From Limnoraphis robusta CS-951 (GTDB lineage: Bacteria > Cyanobacteriota > Cyanobacteriia > Cyanobacteriales > Microcoleaceae): a DNA stretch of 64,000 nt. Within the stretch, counting starts at the first letter, position 1. Each line of letters opens with the position of its first letter. This document shows positions 10,079 through 19,422 of the stretch, one piece after another. A program made the position numbers and the translations under genes. Where the stretch lies: NCBI RefSeq assembly GCF_000972705.2, contig NZ_LATL02000301.1, forward strand, positions 8,078-72,077, written 5' to 3'. The notes beneath the pieces are model-generated. The model had not been told where the DNA came from. It saw nothing but the letters and a program-made list of their open reading frames with translations, and ran no database searches.

Positions 10079-10801
10079 TTACGAACCTTGAGACTGCCCT
10101 TCGGTGGTGGCAATTTCTCCAGCTTCCATCAACTGCTTGAAACGACTTAACATCTGACCTAATTGTTGTTCGGGTTCAGCACCAAATAACTTGGCAATAT
10201 TGGCTGTCATCGCACCGCCAGGGGGGTTGTATTCCATCACAACTTTTACCTCTGTTCCCCGGCCGCCTGTTGCCGGACGAAACCGCACAAACCCGGAATG
10301 ATCGATATCAGCACCCTCAACGGAAGTCCAAGCAATCAACTCGTTCAGGCAATCATTGACAACGAGGGCATCCCATTCGATAGGAGTATCGATAACAGGG
10401 GTTTTAGCAACCCAGTGAGAGCGTTGATCGTCGTAAACGGTAACGGACTGAAGGTAATCAGTAAAGGTGGGTAAATTCTCAAAATTGCGCCAATAGTTGT
10501 AAAGTTCTTCGGCAGGTTTATCGATGATCACGGTTTTCTCAACACTGATGCGCTGGTCTTTATTCGCTTCTGTCGCCTCATCGAGTTTCTGCTGCACTTG
10601 CTTGACGGTGCTTTGATTTTTTGCCCCTTGGAAGACCAAACCGCCCCCAACTAAGGACATGAGTATACCCCGAAGCGATCGCTGTTTTAAGCCCATCAGC
10701 ACAAGGGCGCTACCGCCCACCAGTGAAGCCCAACGTTCGGTATCACCTGCTGTATTTTCGGATGGCTGCTGAGAGCGATTGCTATCAATTATCTTTTCCA
10801 T
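10079..10801 (-). CDS. SRPBCC (cyclase/dehydrase-like) protein with N-terminal hydrophobic domain
   Basis: A 240-residue protein. Residues about 20-60 are a small glycine-rich hydrophobic segment (WASLVGGSALVLMGLKQ, GILMSLVGGGLVFQGA) resembling DUF2892-type membrane helices. Residues about 85-225 form an SRPBCC/polyketide-cyclase domain (EKTVIIDKPAEELYNYWRNF, RGTEVKVVMEYNPPGG). The fold binds hydrophobic ligands, but no specific ligand can be read from the sequence. It lies upstream of the zinc dehydrogenase on the same strand and may be co-transcribed. It is probably membrane-anchored with the SRPBCC domain in the cytoplasm. Confidence 0.82.
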   Translation of the reverse strand: MEKIIDSNRSQQPSENTAGDTERWASLVGGSALVLMGLKQRSLRGILMSLVGGGLVFQGAKNQSTVKQVQQKLDEATEANKDQRISVEKTVIIDKPAEELYNYWRNFENLPTFTDYLQSVTVYDDQRSHWVAKTPVIDTPIEWDALVVNDCLNELIAWTSVEGADIDHSGFVRFRPATGGRGTEVKVVMEYNPPGGAMTANIAKLFGAEPEQQLGQMLSRFKQLMEAGEIATTEGQSQGS

Positions 10802-10907
10802 TTCACTCTACTCAATCAATGTTGTTGTCAGCATATAAAACTCAGCAGCTCCTGCAATCGCCCGAATGGTAGAAAGATGAAAAAATGGTGCAGCTTTCCT
10901 TACCTCA

Positions 10908-13718
10908 TTAGGATGAGGAGTGAGTGTTGGTAATAAATGCTTCGGCGGCGCTGCTACCAAGGGGTTTAGCAAATAGATAACCTTGTCCACATTGACAGCC
11001 CAAATTTTTCAGATATTCAAATTGTTCAACGGTTTCTATGCCTTCTGCAATAATATCCATGTTTAAAGTTTTTGCTAAAATAATCACTGAACGAACTATT
11101 TCCTGAGTTTTCGCTTCACTAATCAGGTTCGTCACAAAAGAACGATCTATTTTTAAAACATCAATGGGATAGGTATGGAGATAACTCAGAGATGAATATC
11201 CCATCCCAAAGTCATCAATACAGATCTGAATGCCCAAAGATTTAATATGATTGAGGGTATAGGCGATCTCTCGATCTTCTTCTAGAAAAATATTCTCGGT
11301 AATTTCAAGTTTTAGATGAGTGGGCGAGAAGCGTGTTTCTTCTAGTGTTAACTCGATTTCTTCGATTAATTGAGGATGTTTGAGTTGTACAGGTGACAAA
11401 TTAACACTAATATTCAAAGCTTCGAGTTGAGGAAATTTTTGTTGCCAATATTTCACCTGATAACAAGCCTGACGTAGTATCCATAATCCTATCCCATGAA
11501 TCGCTCCATTTTCTTCGGCAATGGGGATAAACTCTATCGGAGAAATCAGACCCAGTTGTGGATGTTGCCAACGAATCAAAGCTTCAAAACCCCTGAGTTT
11601 GTTATCTTTGAAAGAAACAATCGGTTGATAATAAACCAACAATTGATGATGCTTCGTAATTCCTAATAAATCAGTATCCAGCTTCAAGCGTCGAGTTGCT
11701 TCTGCTTGCATCGCCGCATCAAAAACTTCACATTCATTTAAACGATTAATTTTAGCACGGTGCATCGCCGCATCAGCCGATCTCAGCAACTCTTCCGGTT
11801 CAGCATTGGCAATTGAACTCATCACCAATCCCACACTCATTGAGGTAAAAATTTCGGCTCCATTTAGATAAAAAGGAGTTCTGATCATCTGTCGTCTAAT
11901 CCGTTCAGCAAAGCGTTTTGCGACATTCACATCAGATGTTTCTTCTAACAAAATAGCAAATTCATCCGTATCAACCCGCGCCAACATTGCCGGAGGTTCT
12001 AGGCAAGATTCTAACCGATGTGCTACCTCAATCAACAGTCGTTCAGCCGTTTGATGTCCCAAGGTATATTTAATAATTTGAAAGCGGTTGATATCTAGAT
12101 AAATCAGAGAAAAATAACTTTTAGAGTCTGACTTTTGCATCTCTAAAAGAAAAGAAATTCGCTCAATTAAAAGTTTTTGATTGGGTAGATTGGTTAAACT
12201 ATCATAGTAAGCGACACGCCATAATTTATCCCGCGAACGTTCTCGCTCGGTGACATCTTGCACCATCGAAAGCAACCCCATAAACTTTCCATCTTCTGCT
12301 CTCAATGGGGTATTATGCCATTCACACAGGATAAAACGTCCATCTTTGGTGAGATTTTCCTGGAGACTGTGAGCCGTCATATCTCCTTCGACAATTCGAC
12401 GTAAAATGTGCTGAAAATGAAGTTGAATTGAAGGCGGAATAATTAATTCAGTTGGATGATTTCCTAAGACTTCAGCTTTGCTAAACCCAAAAATTTTTTC
12501 AGCCGCCGGATTCCAATCGGTGATATTAAATTGATGATCATGTAAAATACAAGCAATGGGCATCCGCTCAATTTGTAACTGAAGCCGTTCTTGTAGGTGT
12601 TTAGTTTGCTCAAATAATTGGGCGTTGAGAATTGCCATCACACACCGTTCAGCAACGATTTCTAACCAGTGAATTTCACGTTGCTCACAAGTCCGAAGTT
12701 GTTGCCATTCTAACTGAAGAACACCGACTAATCGACCATTTCGCCGGAAAGGAACACCCAACAACGTCCGCATTTGTCTTGGGTGACTATAAAAACTAGA
12801 AAAGCGAGGATCATTTTGGGTATCTTGAATATATATCGGTTCACGGCTCGCCGCCACCAAACCCGAAAACCCTTGACCAATTTTGCAAGTATATTCAGCC
12901 AGATGAGATTCAGGAACACCCACACTTGAACGGGGTTGAAGTCGATTATTTTCGTACAGCAACAGCACCGCAGCATCAGCAGAATTCACGGATACAATTC
13001 GATGGAGTAAAATTTGTAAAAGATCCTGGAGATCGAGGGTACTAATTCCATTTTCTGTAATAGTGCTTAAGGCTCGGAGATCATTAGTTTGTTGCTGAAG
13101 TTGCTCAACGAGTTGTTCTTGTCGCTGCATTAATTGCTTCTGTTCGGTGATATCTCGGGCAATGGCAATTAATCCTTTAATCTCACCTTCTGGACTGCGC
13201 CAAACATATTTACTTGACCAATAAATGCTGGTTTTTCCACCTGTAATCACCTGTTCTTCTAAACTTTTAGATAAACCTTTTCTGAGAATTTCCCTATCTG
13301 TTTCTTGAATTTCACGAGCATTATTAGGCGGAAGAAAGTCCCGATCATCACGACCAATAATTGCATTGGGTGAATACCCTAAAATCTCAGCCGATACGCT
13401 ATTAAGCATCAGGTATCGTCCTTGAGTATCTTTGACAAAAATCGCATCACTACTCCCTTCAACAATGGCATGGAGTAAACTATTGCTTTCAGTGAGTGAT
13501 TGCTGACTGCGACGAATTAATTCATAAAGCAATACACTGGTTAAGAATACAAAGAGCCATCCTTTTAGGGTTTGAAATTGGGTAATCAGTTGACTGTTAT
13601 TCCAAAATAATCTTTCTAAAATCCAATCTGAAAACAGAATCCATAAACTCCCGAATAAACAGTAAATAAAAACAATATAAATAGGTTGATTTGATCTCGG
13701 CGAGTTTCTCAAAGTCAT
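10908..13718 (-). CDS. Membrane PAS-GAF-PAS-GGDEF-EAL signalling protein
   Basis: A 936-residue c-di-GMP-related protein. Two N-terminal membrane helices (about 13-33 and 50-68) are followed by PAS/PAC (about 80-195), GAF (about 215-375), a second PAS (about 385-500), GGDEF (about 505-670) and EAL (about 680-930). The signature GGDEF loop reads DTDEF (ARVDTDEFAILLEE), so cyclase activity is unlikely. The EAL domain is intact: FEALIRW, LKLEITENIFLE, IDDFGMGYSSLSYL, LKIDRSFV and AEGIE. I therefore predict a phosphodiesterase tuned by the sensory domains, with the GGDEF-like domain perhaps binding GTP. It ends about 100 bases from the SRPBCC start and may share its transcript. Confidence 0.93.
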   Translation of the reverse strand: MTLRNSPRSNQPIYIVFIYCLFGSLWILFSDWILERLFWNNSQLITQFQTLKGWLFVFLTSVLLYELIRRSQQSLTESNSLLHAIVEGSSDAIFVKDTQGRYLMLNSVSAEILGYSPNAIIGRDDRDFLPPNNAREIQETDREILRKGLSKSLEEQVITGGKTSIYWSSKYVWRSPEGEIKGLIAIARDITEQKQLMQRQEQLVEQLQQQTNDLRALSTITENGISTLDLQDLLQILLHRIVSVNSADAAVLLLYENNRLQPRSSVGVPESHLAEYTCKIGQGFSGLVAASREPIYIQDTQNDPRFSSFYSHPRQMRTLLGVPFRRNGRLVGVLQLEWQQLRTCEQREIHWLEIVAERCVMAILNAQLFEQTKHLQERLQLQIERMPIACILHDHQFNITDWNPAAEKIFGFSKAEVLGNHPTELIIPPSIQLHFQHILRRIVEGDMTAHSLQENLTKDGRFILCEWHNTPLRAEDGKFMGLLSMVQDVTERERSRDKLWRVAYYDSLTNLPNQKLLIERISFLLEMQKSDSKSYFSLIYLDINRFQIIKYTLGHQTAERLLIEVAHRLESCLEPPAMLARVDTDEFAILLEETSDVNVAKRFAERIRRQMIRTPFYLNGAEIFTSMSVGLVMSSIANAEPEELLRSADAAMHRAKINRLNECEVFDAAMQAEATRRLKLDTDLLGITKHHQLLVYYQPIVSFKDNKLRGFEALIRWQHPQLGLISPIEFIPIAEENGAIHGIGLWILRQACYQVKYWQQKFPQLEALNISVNLSPVQLKHPQLIEEIELTLEETRFSPTHLKLEITENIFLEEDREIAYTLNHIKSLGIQICIDDFGMGYSSLSYLHTYPIDVLKIDRSFVTNLISEAKTQEIVRSVIILAKTLNMDIIAEGIETVEQFEYLKNLGCQCGQGYLFAKPLGSSAAEAFITNTHSSS

Positions 13719-13802
13719 AATATTATGGGAAGGAGAATGATCGGATCTGAGAATTTCTCGGAATACAGTTGCTAGTTTAACCTCAATTTTGAATAATTTC
13801 TA

Positions 13803-14879
13803 TCAACTTTGCATCATCTCTAAGAGCCATTTTTCCACGCGATCGCCCCAGACTTCTAGCGAATATTCAGATTCGGCTTGTTTTCGACAGCACAAACGGT
13901 CTATTTTGTCAAGCTTTTGAATCCCATTCACCAACCCGTCAACGCTATCGGGTTCTACTAGCCAACCTGTTTCCCCGTCTCGGACGATTTCCGCAGGCCC
14001 TCCCCGACGATAAGCAATGACGGGAACCCCACAGGCTAAAGCCTCAATAGCCACATTTCCAAAGGCTTCTACCCAGCGAGGAGTCATCAATAAAGCGCGA
14101 CAGTCTCGCAGGTGTTTTTGTAACTCATGGGTTGATAGAAATCCCAAGTATTCTATCGGCGCATCGGGGTAGTCTTGCTGGATTTTTTCCCAATAGGATT
14201 TCTCCTGAATTTTTCCCATAATTTTCAAGGGAATTCCCGTAATTTTTGCAGCTAAAACGGCATCTTCCAACGCTTTTTCTGGGGCAATTCGACCTAACCA
14301 AGCTAACTGATTTTTCGGTTCAGCACAAAATTGATATTGATGAATCTCAATTCCACTGCCTATACAAGCAGCATTTTTAGAAGTAAATCCAAAAGTTTCT
14401 GCTTGAGTTCGGGTATAAAATCCAATAGTCTGAGGAAATTGTTCAACCGTCTCTTTAATAATCGTATCTAGCGCAACAGAAAGCGAACCCATACTCACCC
14501 AATGAGCAACTTTAATATTCAAAAAAGGTGTTAAATATAACGGCAACCAATCATAGGCAAAATTAATAATCACATCATAATTATTCTGCACTTGACGGGC
14601 ATAATCCCACATATTGCCCAATACCGAATCGGAGGGTAAAATAATCGGAGTCTCTCTATCTTGAGATTGCGCCATGATTTGCAAATTTCCGGGAATTTCA
14701 ACTAAATTAATTGACTCCAACACCGAACCCTCTGGGGCGACAACGGTAATTTGATGACCTTTTTGTTGTAACACCTTCGCCATATTTAACAGCGTTAATT
14801 CCACACCGCCACCTGTCCCAGAACCTAACGGCCCAACCGGAGTAGACATTAATAGTAATTTCAGTAAATTATCACTCAT
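13803..14879 (-). CDS. Glycosyltransferase family 4 protein
   Basis: A 358-residue GT-B glycosyltransferase. The N-terminal half has a glycine-rich acceptor-side loop (GPLGSGTGGGVELTLLNMA). The C-terminal half has LAWLGRIAPEKALEDAV and the E-x7-E donor-binding motif EAFGNVAIEALACGVPVIAY, followed by RGGPAEIVRDGETGWLV. It transfers a sugar from a nucleotide-sugar to an unknown acceptor; the neighbours do not form a polysaccharide cluster. It is transcribed with the HEAT-repeat gene upstream at a 36-base spacing, suggesting a two-gene operon. No membrane segments are visible, so it is likely cytoplasmic or peripheral. Confidence 0.9.
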   Translation of the reverse strand: MSDNLLKLLLMSTPVGPLGSGTGGGVELTLLNMAKVLQQKGHQITVVAPEGSVLESINLVEIPGNLQIMAQSQDRETPIILPSDSVLGNMWDYARQVQNNYDVIINFAYDWLPLYLTPFLNIKVAHWVSMGSLSVALDTIIKETVEQFPQTIGFYTRTQAETFGFTSKNAACIGSGIEIHQYQFCAEPKNQLAWLGRIAPEKALEDAVLAAKITGIPLKIMGKIQEKSYWEKIQQDYPDAPIEYLGFLSTHELQKHLRDCRALLMTPRWVEAFGNVAIEALACGVPVIAYRRGGPAEIVRDGETGWLVEPDSVDGLVNGIQKLDKIDRLCCRKQAESEYSLEVWGDRVEKWLLEMMQS

Positions 14880-14915
14880 TTTTTTAGAATAACTCTATTT
14901 TTTAGTCTCAACTCT

Positions 14916-15929
14916 TTACCGAGGCGGTTCATCATTAATTGTCGGTAATGGCCGCATCCGACTGAATTTATCCGCCGCCCATCTCGCCGTTTCTCGTACC
15001 TCGATATCGGGGTCATCCGCCGCCCGTTGTAACAACTGATTCATCTGAACAATTAAGTCATAAATACGGGTTAAATCTCGAATTGCATTTTTTCTGACTT
15101 CTGCATTTTCATCTTGTAATGAAAGCGTTAACGCCCGACTCATGGGTTTCAGGGTGCGAGTGCCAATTTCTGAAAGCGCGGCTAAAATCAAACTTCGTTG
15201 TTTAGAATCAGAACTATAGAGTAAATCCACTAACGGTTGAATCCCTCGAGAATCGCCTTTTTGACCCAATTCCCAAATCGTTTGACTGCGTTTAGTCGGA
15301 TCATGATTCTGTAATTCTAATATCAATTGTTCTACTCGGTCAAGTTGAGGTAAGCGGGGCTTATCTGTGATTAAAAACGTCTCAGCCGAGTGAACTTGGG
15401 GAGGTTTTTCTAGCGGTTTATTTTGGGGGCGAGGGGTATCTACATAACCATTATTCCCCCCTGGTTCATTTACACGGGAAGGAGATGATTTTGAGGGAAG
15501 TTCTAAAAGGGGTCGGTCTTCTAATGCCTCTTCGGGGCGAAACGGAGACTGGGAACTCCCAGGAATAAACGCATTTTCCGACTGCGTTAAAAAGGAGGAA
15601 GATTCCTCAACTGTCGCATCTGGGGGGAGTTCTTCTTCCGCTTCGGGTTGAGGGTTGTGACCAATTAACTTAACAATAATAAAAACCGCTCCCCCTGTCA
15701 CAATAATTGACCCAACACCGAGTAAAATTAATCCCATCGGTAGTTGAGCGGGAAACTCAAACTTCGGCTTTTCAGAGGTAGAATTATCTTGGGCAAGGTA
15801 TTCTACAGAGGGGGAAGGATGTCGCACTGCTGTAGAATTTGCAGAGATAGCACTTTGACTCGGACTGGAGAGGAAACCCGAGCAACTCAAGCAGGTGAGT
15901 AGGAATAGGGGAATGCGGTAAAGAACCAT
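14916..15929 (-). CDS. Exported or membrane-anchored HEAT-repeat protein
   Basis: A 337-residue protein. Residues 1-28 form a signal-like hydrophobic start. A second hydrophobic segment (LPMGLILLGVGSIIVTGGAV) near 64-90 is a probable membrane anchor. A low-complexity Pro/Ser-rich linker spans about 95-190. The C-terminal region (about 195-330) has HEAT/PBS-lyase-type repeats (DPTKRSQTIWELGQKGDSRG, KQRSLILAALSEIG, NAEVRKNAIRDLTR, DIEVRETARWAADKFSRM), a protein-interaction scaffold. It is upstream of the GT4 gene with 36 bases between them. It diverges from the NERD-helicase gene. No enzymatic motif is seen. Confidence 0.82.
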   Translation of the reverse strand: MVLYRIPLFLLTCLSCSGFLSSPSQSAISANSTAVRHPSPSVEYLAQDNSTSEKPKFEFPAQLPMGLILLGVGSIIVTGGAVFIIVKLIGHNPQPEAEEELPPDATVEESSSFLTQSENAFIPGSSQSPFRPEEALEDRPLLELPSKSSPSRVNEPGGNNGYVDTPRPQNKPLEKPPQVHSAETFLITDKPRLPQLDRVEQLILELQNHDPTKRSQTIWELGQKGDSRGIQPLVDLLYSSDSKQRSLILAALSEIGTRTLKPMSRALTLSLQDENAEVRKNAIRDLTRIYDLIVQMNQLLQRAADDPDIEVRETARWAADKFSRMRPLPTINDEPPR

Positions 15930-16044
15930 GAAACGCTATTGAGGATTTTCACAAGTCGGGTTTAACCTTTAGCTAGCTCCATCCTAACTTCTCTTGCACC
16001 CAGATTCTCATTTTTCAACCCATGTAAACAGATTAAATTCCCGA

Positions 16045-18699
16045 ATGACACGAGAGCGAACCCACAAACTGACTCAAAAGTTCATTACCACTGAAGTTTT
16101 CAGTCAAAGTGGTGAACTCGGTGAACGACAAGTTTGGGAAACCGTTTGTCACACCTTTGCTCAACGTCATTGTATCGCTTATTGGCGCTATCCGATTTTT
16201 TCCAAGACGGGCGCCTTTCGCAAGGAACCTGACATTTTAATTGTAGATGCTGAGTTCGGTTTAATTGTCATCGAAGTTAAGTCTATCACGCTTGAGCAAA
16301 TTGTGGGAATTTCCGGCCATGTCTGGGAATTGCAACAGTTTTACACCACTCGCATCACCCCTTACCAACAAGCAGAAAATCAACTGTATGCTTTACTCCA
16401 ATATTGTCAGATTGAAAGCCAATTAAAACATCAAGTTTGTGGACGGGCGATGGTGGCTTTACCGTTTATTTTATCTGAAAGTTGGCAACACCGGGGCTTG
16501 GAAAAATTACCCAGTTCTCCACCTATTTTATTTCAAGATGATCTTGTAAGTTCATCTTCTATTTTAGACTTTATTACTCAAACCCCTTCCTTAGTTCCAG
16601 GGCAAAACCTCTCCCCTCAGCAATGGGAGTTATTACAAGCCGTTATTGCAGGAACGCCTTTATTTCGTCCTCCGACGCGGAAATTCTTTTTTAAAGCCAA
16701 TCAAAACAAACGAGGGGAAATCTTAGCAAAAGTTCGAGAATATATTTCAAAACTCGATTTAAACCAAGAACGTATTGCTAAACAAATCCCTCCCGGTTTA
16801 CAACGAATTCGCGGCATTGCAGGTTCAGGAAAAACGGTATTACTCTGTCAAAAAGCCGCCCAAATGCACCTTAAATATCCCGACTGGGATATTGCGTTAG
16901 TCTTTTTTAGTCGCAGTTTATATGAACCCATTATCCAACAGTTAGATCAATGGTTGCGACGGTTTAGTTGTCATCAAGTTCGTTATGATTCTCGCAATCA
17001 AAAATTGCGGGTGCTTCATGCTTGGGGTTCCAAAGAACAACCCGGACTTTATAATACGATTTGTCAAGCCGCAGGAATTTGGAGTTTAAGTGTTCGTCGA
17101 ACAAGTTCTTCTCAACCTCACGAAGCATTAGCCGAAGCTTGTTGTGATTTACTGCAAAAATCTGTTATTCCCCAACTGTTTGATGCGATTTTAATTGATG
17201 AAGGTCAAGATTTACTGGTCGAAGATGAATTAAAGTTTGAAGGAAAACAGCCCTTTTATTGGATGGCGTATCAAGCTTTATGTCCGGTGGGTTTACAAGG
17301 AAATAAAACCCTAAAAATACTGCAACGTCGGTTAATTTGGGCGGAAGATGAGATGCAAAGTTTAGAAACGCTGAAAAGTCCAAACCCCAGCGAATTGTTT
17401 GGGGATAGCTGGGGACATCTATTAATAGGTGAATATGCTAATTCTATCAATAAAACAGAGATTTTATCTCGATCTTATCGGGTTCCGACCCAAATTTTAA
17501 TCGCCGCTTATGGGATCAGTCTGGGGGTGTTACGTCCGGCGGGATTATTAACAAAAATGACAAGAATAGAAGATTGGGAAGCTATCGGTTTCCAGGTTCA
17601 TCTTGAAAATACTGTTTATTCTCCCGGTCAAAAAAAAACCCTCTCTTATTCTTCTGAATATTCCGCTCATCCTGTTTCCCAGTTTTGGCAACATTCTTTA
17701 ATTGAATTTGAAACCTATCGTTCCCGTCAGGATGAATTAACTGCCCTTACTCAACAGCTTTATCACAATTTAAGGATAGATGGCCTGCGTCCGAGTCGGG
17801 AAATCTTAGTCATTATATTAGGAGATGATTTTGAGGCGATAGCCTTGGAAACTTATGTTGCAAATTTTTTAATCAGTCAAGGATTAGATATTTATATTCC
17901 AGGGACAGTTGATTGTAATATTATTAGTTCTCCTAAACCCAACCCTAATCAATTTTGGTGTGAAGGGGGAATTACGATTTCTCGCATTCATCGGGCGAAA
18001 GGACAAGAAGCCGATATGGTGTATTTAGTGGGTTTTGATTATCTTGCCAAAGATGAAGCAAACCTCCGTTTTCGTCAACAACTTTTTATCGCCTTAACTC
18101 GCTCTAGAGGTTGGGTTAGATTAACAGGAATTGGTGCTTATCCGATGTATAATGAAATGGCGCGAGTGATTCAATCTGGGAATACATTTAGCTTTACCCA
18201 ACGACAACCAACCCTGCGAGAAATTGGCTTAACAGAGGTGGGGGAAATGCTACGTTGTTATCGTCAGGGAAAGCGGAACTTTCGGGGGATTGATTTAGTT
18301 GGCGTTGATTTAACGGGAGTTTGTCTACGGGAGGCGAATTTGATGGATGCAAATTTAGCCCAAATTAATCTAACTCATGCTAATCTTGAGGGTGCTAAGT
18401 TATTGTTGGCTAACCTGTCTCAAGCGGTTCTCAACGGGGCGAATTTACAGCAAGCTAAGTTAGTCGGGGCTAACCTTTCTCACGCCCAATTGACTCATGC
18501 AAATCTGACCAATGCTGATTTACGAGATAGTGATTTAAGTAACGCTCAACTCATCGGTGCAACGTTAGAAGGGGCGAACTTAACAGGTGCCAATCTCAGC
18601 AATACAAATCTAACCGAAGCCAATCTCAAAGGGGCTGATTTAACCGATGTGACGTTACAGGACACAACATTCCCCAAGTTTAGCTTATCTGAAGCATAA
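16045..18699 (+). CDS. NERD nuclease-domain / SF1 helicase / pentapeptide-repeat fusion
   Basis: About 884 residues from the ATG at 16045; the frame opens 51 bases earlier at a TTG, and neither start has a clear ribosome binding site. N-terminal NERD domain (about 20-140): EPDILIVDAEFGLIVIEVK carries the D...ExK nuclease-like core. SF1 helicase (about 250-700): Walker A RGIAGSGKTVLL, Walker B ILIDEGQDLL, and later HRAKGQEADMVYLVG and FIALTRSRGWVRL (motifs V and VI). The C-terminus (about 740-880) is a pentapeptide-repeat quadrilateral helix (ANLTHANLEGAKLLLANLS and further A(N/D)LxxA units), a fold known to mimic DNA or mediate contacts. NERD helicases are seen in DNA repair and phage-defence contexts; the exact role here is unknown. 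A homologue lies at 33340-35460. Confidence 0.88.
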   Translation: MTRERTHKLTQKFITTEVFSQSGELGERQVWETVCHTFAQRHCIAYWRYPIFSKTGAFRKEPDILIVDAEFGLIVIEVKSITLEQIVGISGHVWELQQFYTTRITPYQQAENQLYALLQYCQIESQLKHQVCGRAMVALPFILSESWQHRGLEKLPSSPPILFQDDLVSSSSILDFITQTPSLVPGQNLSPQQWELLQAVIAGTPLFRPPTRKFFFKANQNKRGEILAKVREYISKLDLNQERIAKQIPPGLQRIRGIAGSGKTVLLCQKAAQMHLKYPDWDIALVFFSRSLYEPIIQQLDQWLRRFSCHQVRYDSRNQKLRVLHAWGSKEQPGLYNTICQAAGIWSLSVRRTSSSQPHEALAEACCDLLQKSVIPQLFDAILIDEGQDLLVEDELKFEGKQPFYWMAYQALCPVGLQGNKTLKILQRRLIWAEDEMQSLETLKSPNPSELFGDSWGHLLIGEYANSINKTEILSRSYRVPTQILIAAYGISLGVLRPAGLLTKMTRIEDWEAIGFQVHLENTVYSPGQKKTLSYSSEYSAHPVSQFWQHSLIEFETYRSRQDELTALTQQLYHNLRIDGLRPSREILVIILGDDFEAIALETYVANFLISQGLDIYIPGTVDCNIISSPKPNPNQFWCEGGITISRIHRAKGQEADMVYLVGFDYLAKDEANLRFRQQLFIALTRSRGWVRLTGIGAYPMYNEMARVIQSGNTFSFTQRQPTLREIGLTEVGEMLRCYRQGKRNFRGIDLVGVDLTGVCLREANLMDANLAQINLTHANLEGAKLLLANLSQAVLNGANLQQAKLVGANLSHAQLTHANLTNADLRDSDLSNAQLIGATLEGANLTGANLSNTNLTEANLKGADLTDVTLQDTTFPKFSLSEA

Positions 18700-18819
18700 A
18701 ATTTTTTTCTGCCTTTGTCAACCCTTTCTCCATTTTTTTTCCGCCATTTTTATCAAGAAGCGGTAAACTATTAGAATAACCAACCCTCTTTTAATTGTTG
18801 ATAACGGCAAGCAAACCCC

Positions 18820-19350
18820 ATGAGCGATTTATACGTTTCTTGGTCAGATTATCACCAGGCAATAGAATCTTTAGCCGCGAAAATCTATCACTCCGGTTGG
18901 CAATTTAATCAAATTGTTTGTTTAGCCAGGGGAGGACTGCGAATTGGAGATTTACTCTCGCGGATTTATGATACGCCGTTAGCAATTTTATCCTGTTCTT
19001 CCTATAGCGGTTCGGAAGGTCGAGTCCGAGGTAAAATCAAAATAGCGAATCATCTGACCATGACCACAGAAACGCTTGGAAGTCGTGTTTTGTTAGTCGA
19101 TGATTTAGTCGATTCGGGGATTAGTTTACAAGACTGTCTGTTGTGGCTGAAAAATCACTATGCGGCTGATCTTGAGGAAATCAAAACGGCTGTATTATGG
19201 TACAAAGCTTGTTCGGTGGTGGTTCCAGATTTTTATGTCGAATATTTAGCCGATTCTCCCTGGATACATCAACCCTTTGAACGCTATGAAAAAATGACTC
19301 CGGCTGAAGCTGCACAACTCAGCAAACACCCGAAACCCGCTATTCATTAA
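18820..19350 (+). CDS. Phosphoribosyltransferase family protein
   Basis: A 176-residue type I PRTase fold. The PRPP-binding signature is SRVLLVDDLVDSGISLQD near residues 85-103, with a catalytic Asp pair. ARGGLRIGDLLSRIYD near 35-50 matches the PRPP/pyrophosphate loop of xanthine/hypoxanthine-type enzymes. The hood region is short, so the base specificity (guanine/xanthine versus another nucleobase) cannot be assigned. It lies 120 bases after the NERD-helicase fusion and 72 bases before the macroglobulin gene on the same strand. Likely cytosolic purine salvage. Confidence 0.85.
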   Translation: MSDLYVSWSDYHQAIESLAAKIYHSGWQFNQIVCLARGGLRIGDLLSRIYDTPLAILSCSSYSGSEGRVRGKIKIANHLTMTTETLGSRVLLVDDLVDSGISLQDCLLWLKNHYAADLEEIKTAVLWYKACSVVVPDFYVEYLADSPWIHQPFERYEKMTPAEAAQLSKHPKPAIH

Positions 19351-19422
19351 AAAATGTAGAGATTTCCGGAATGTCGGGGCTTTCATCTGTTATCAAGGGG
19401 GTGAGCTATTCTGAAAAACGCT

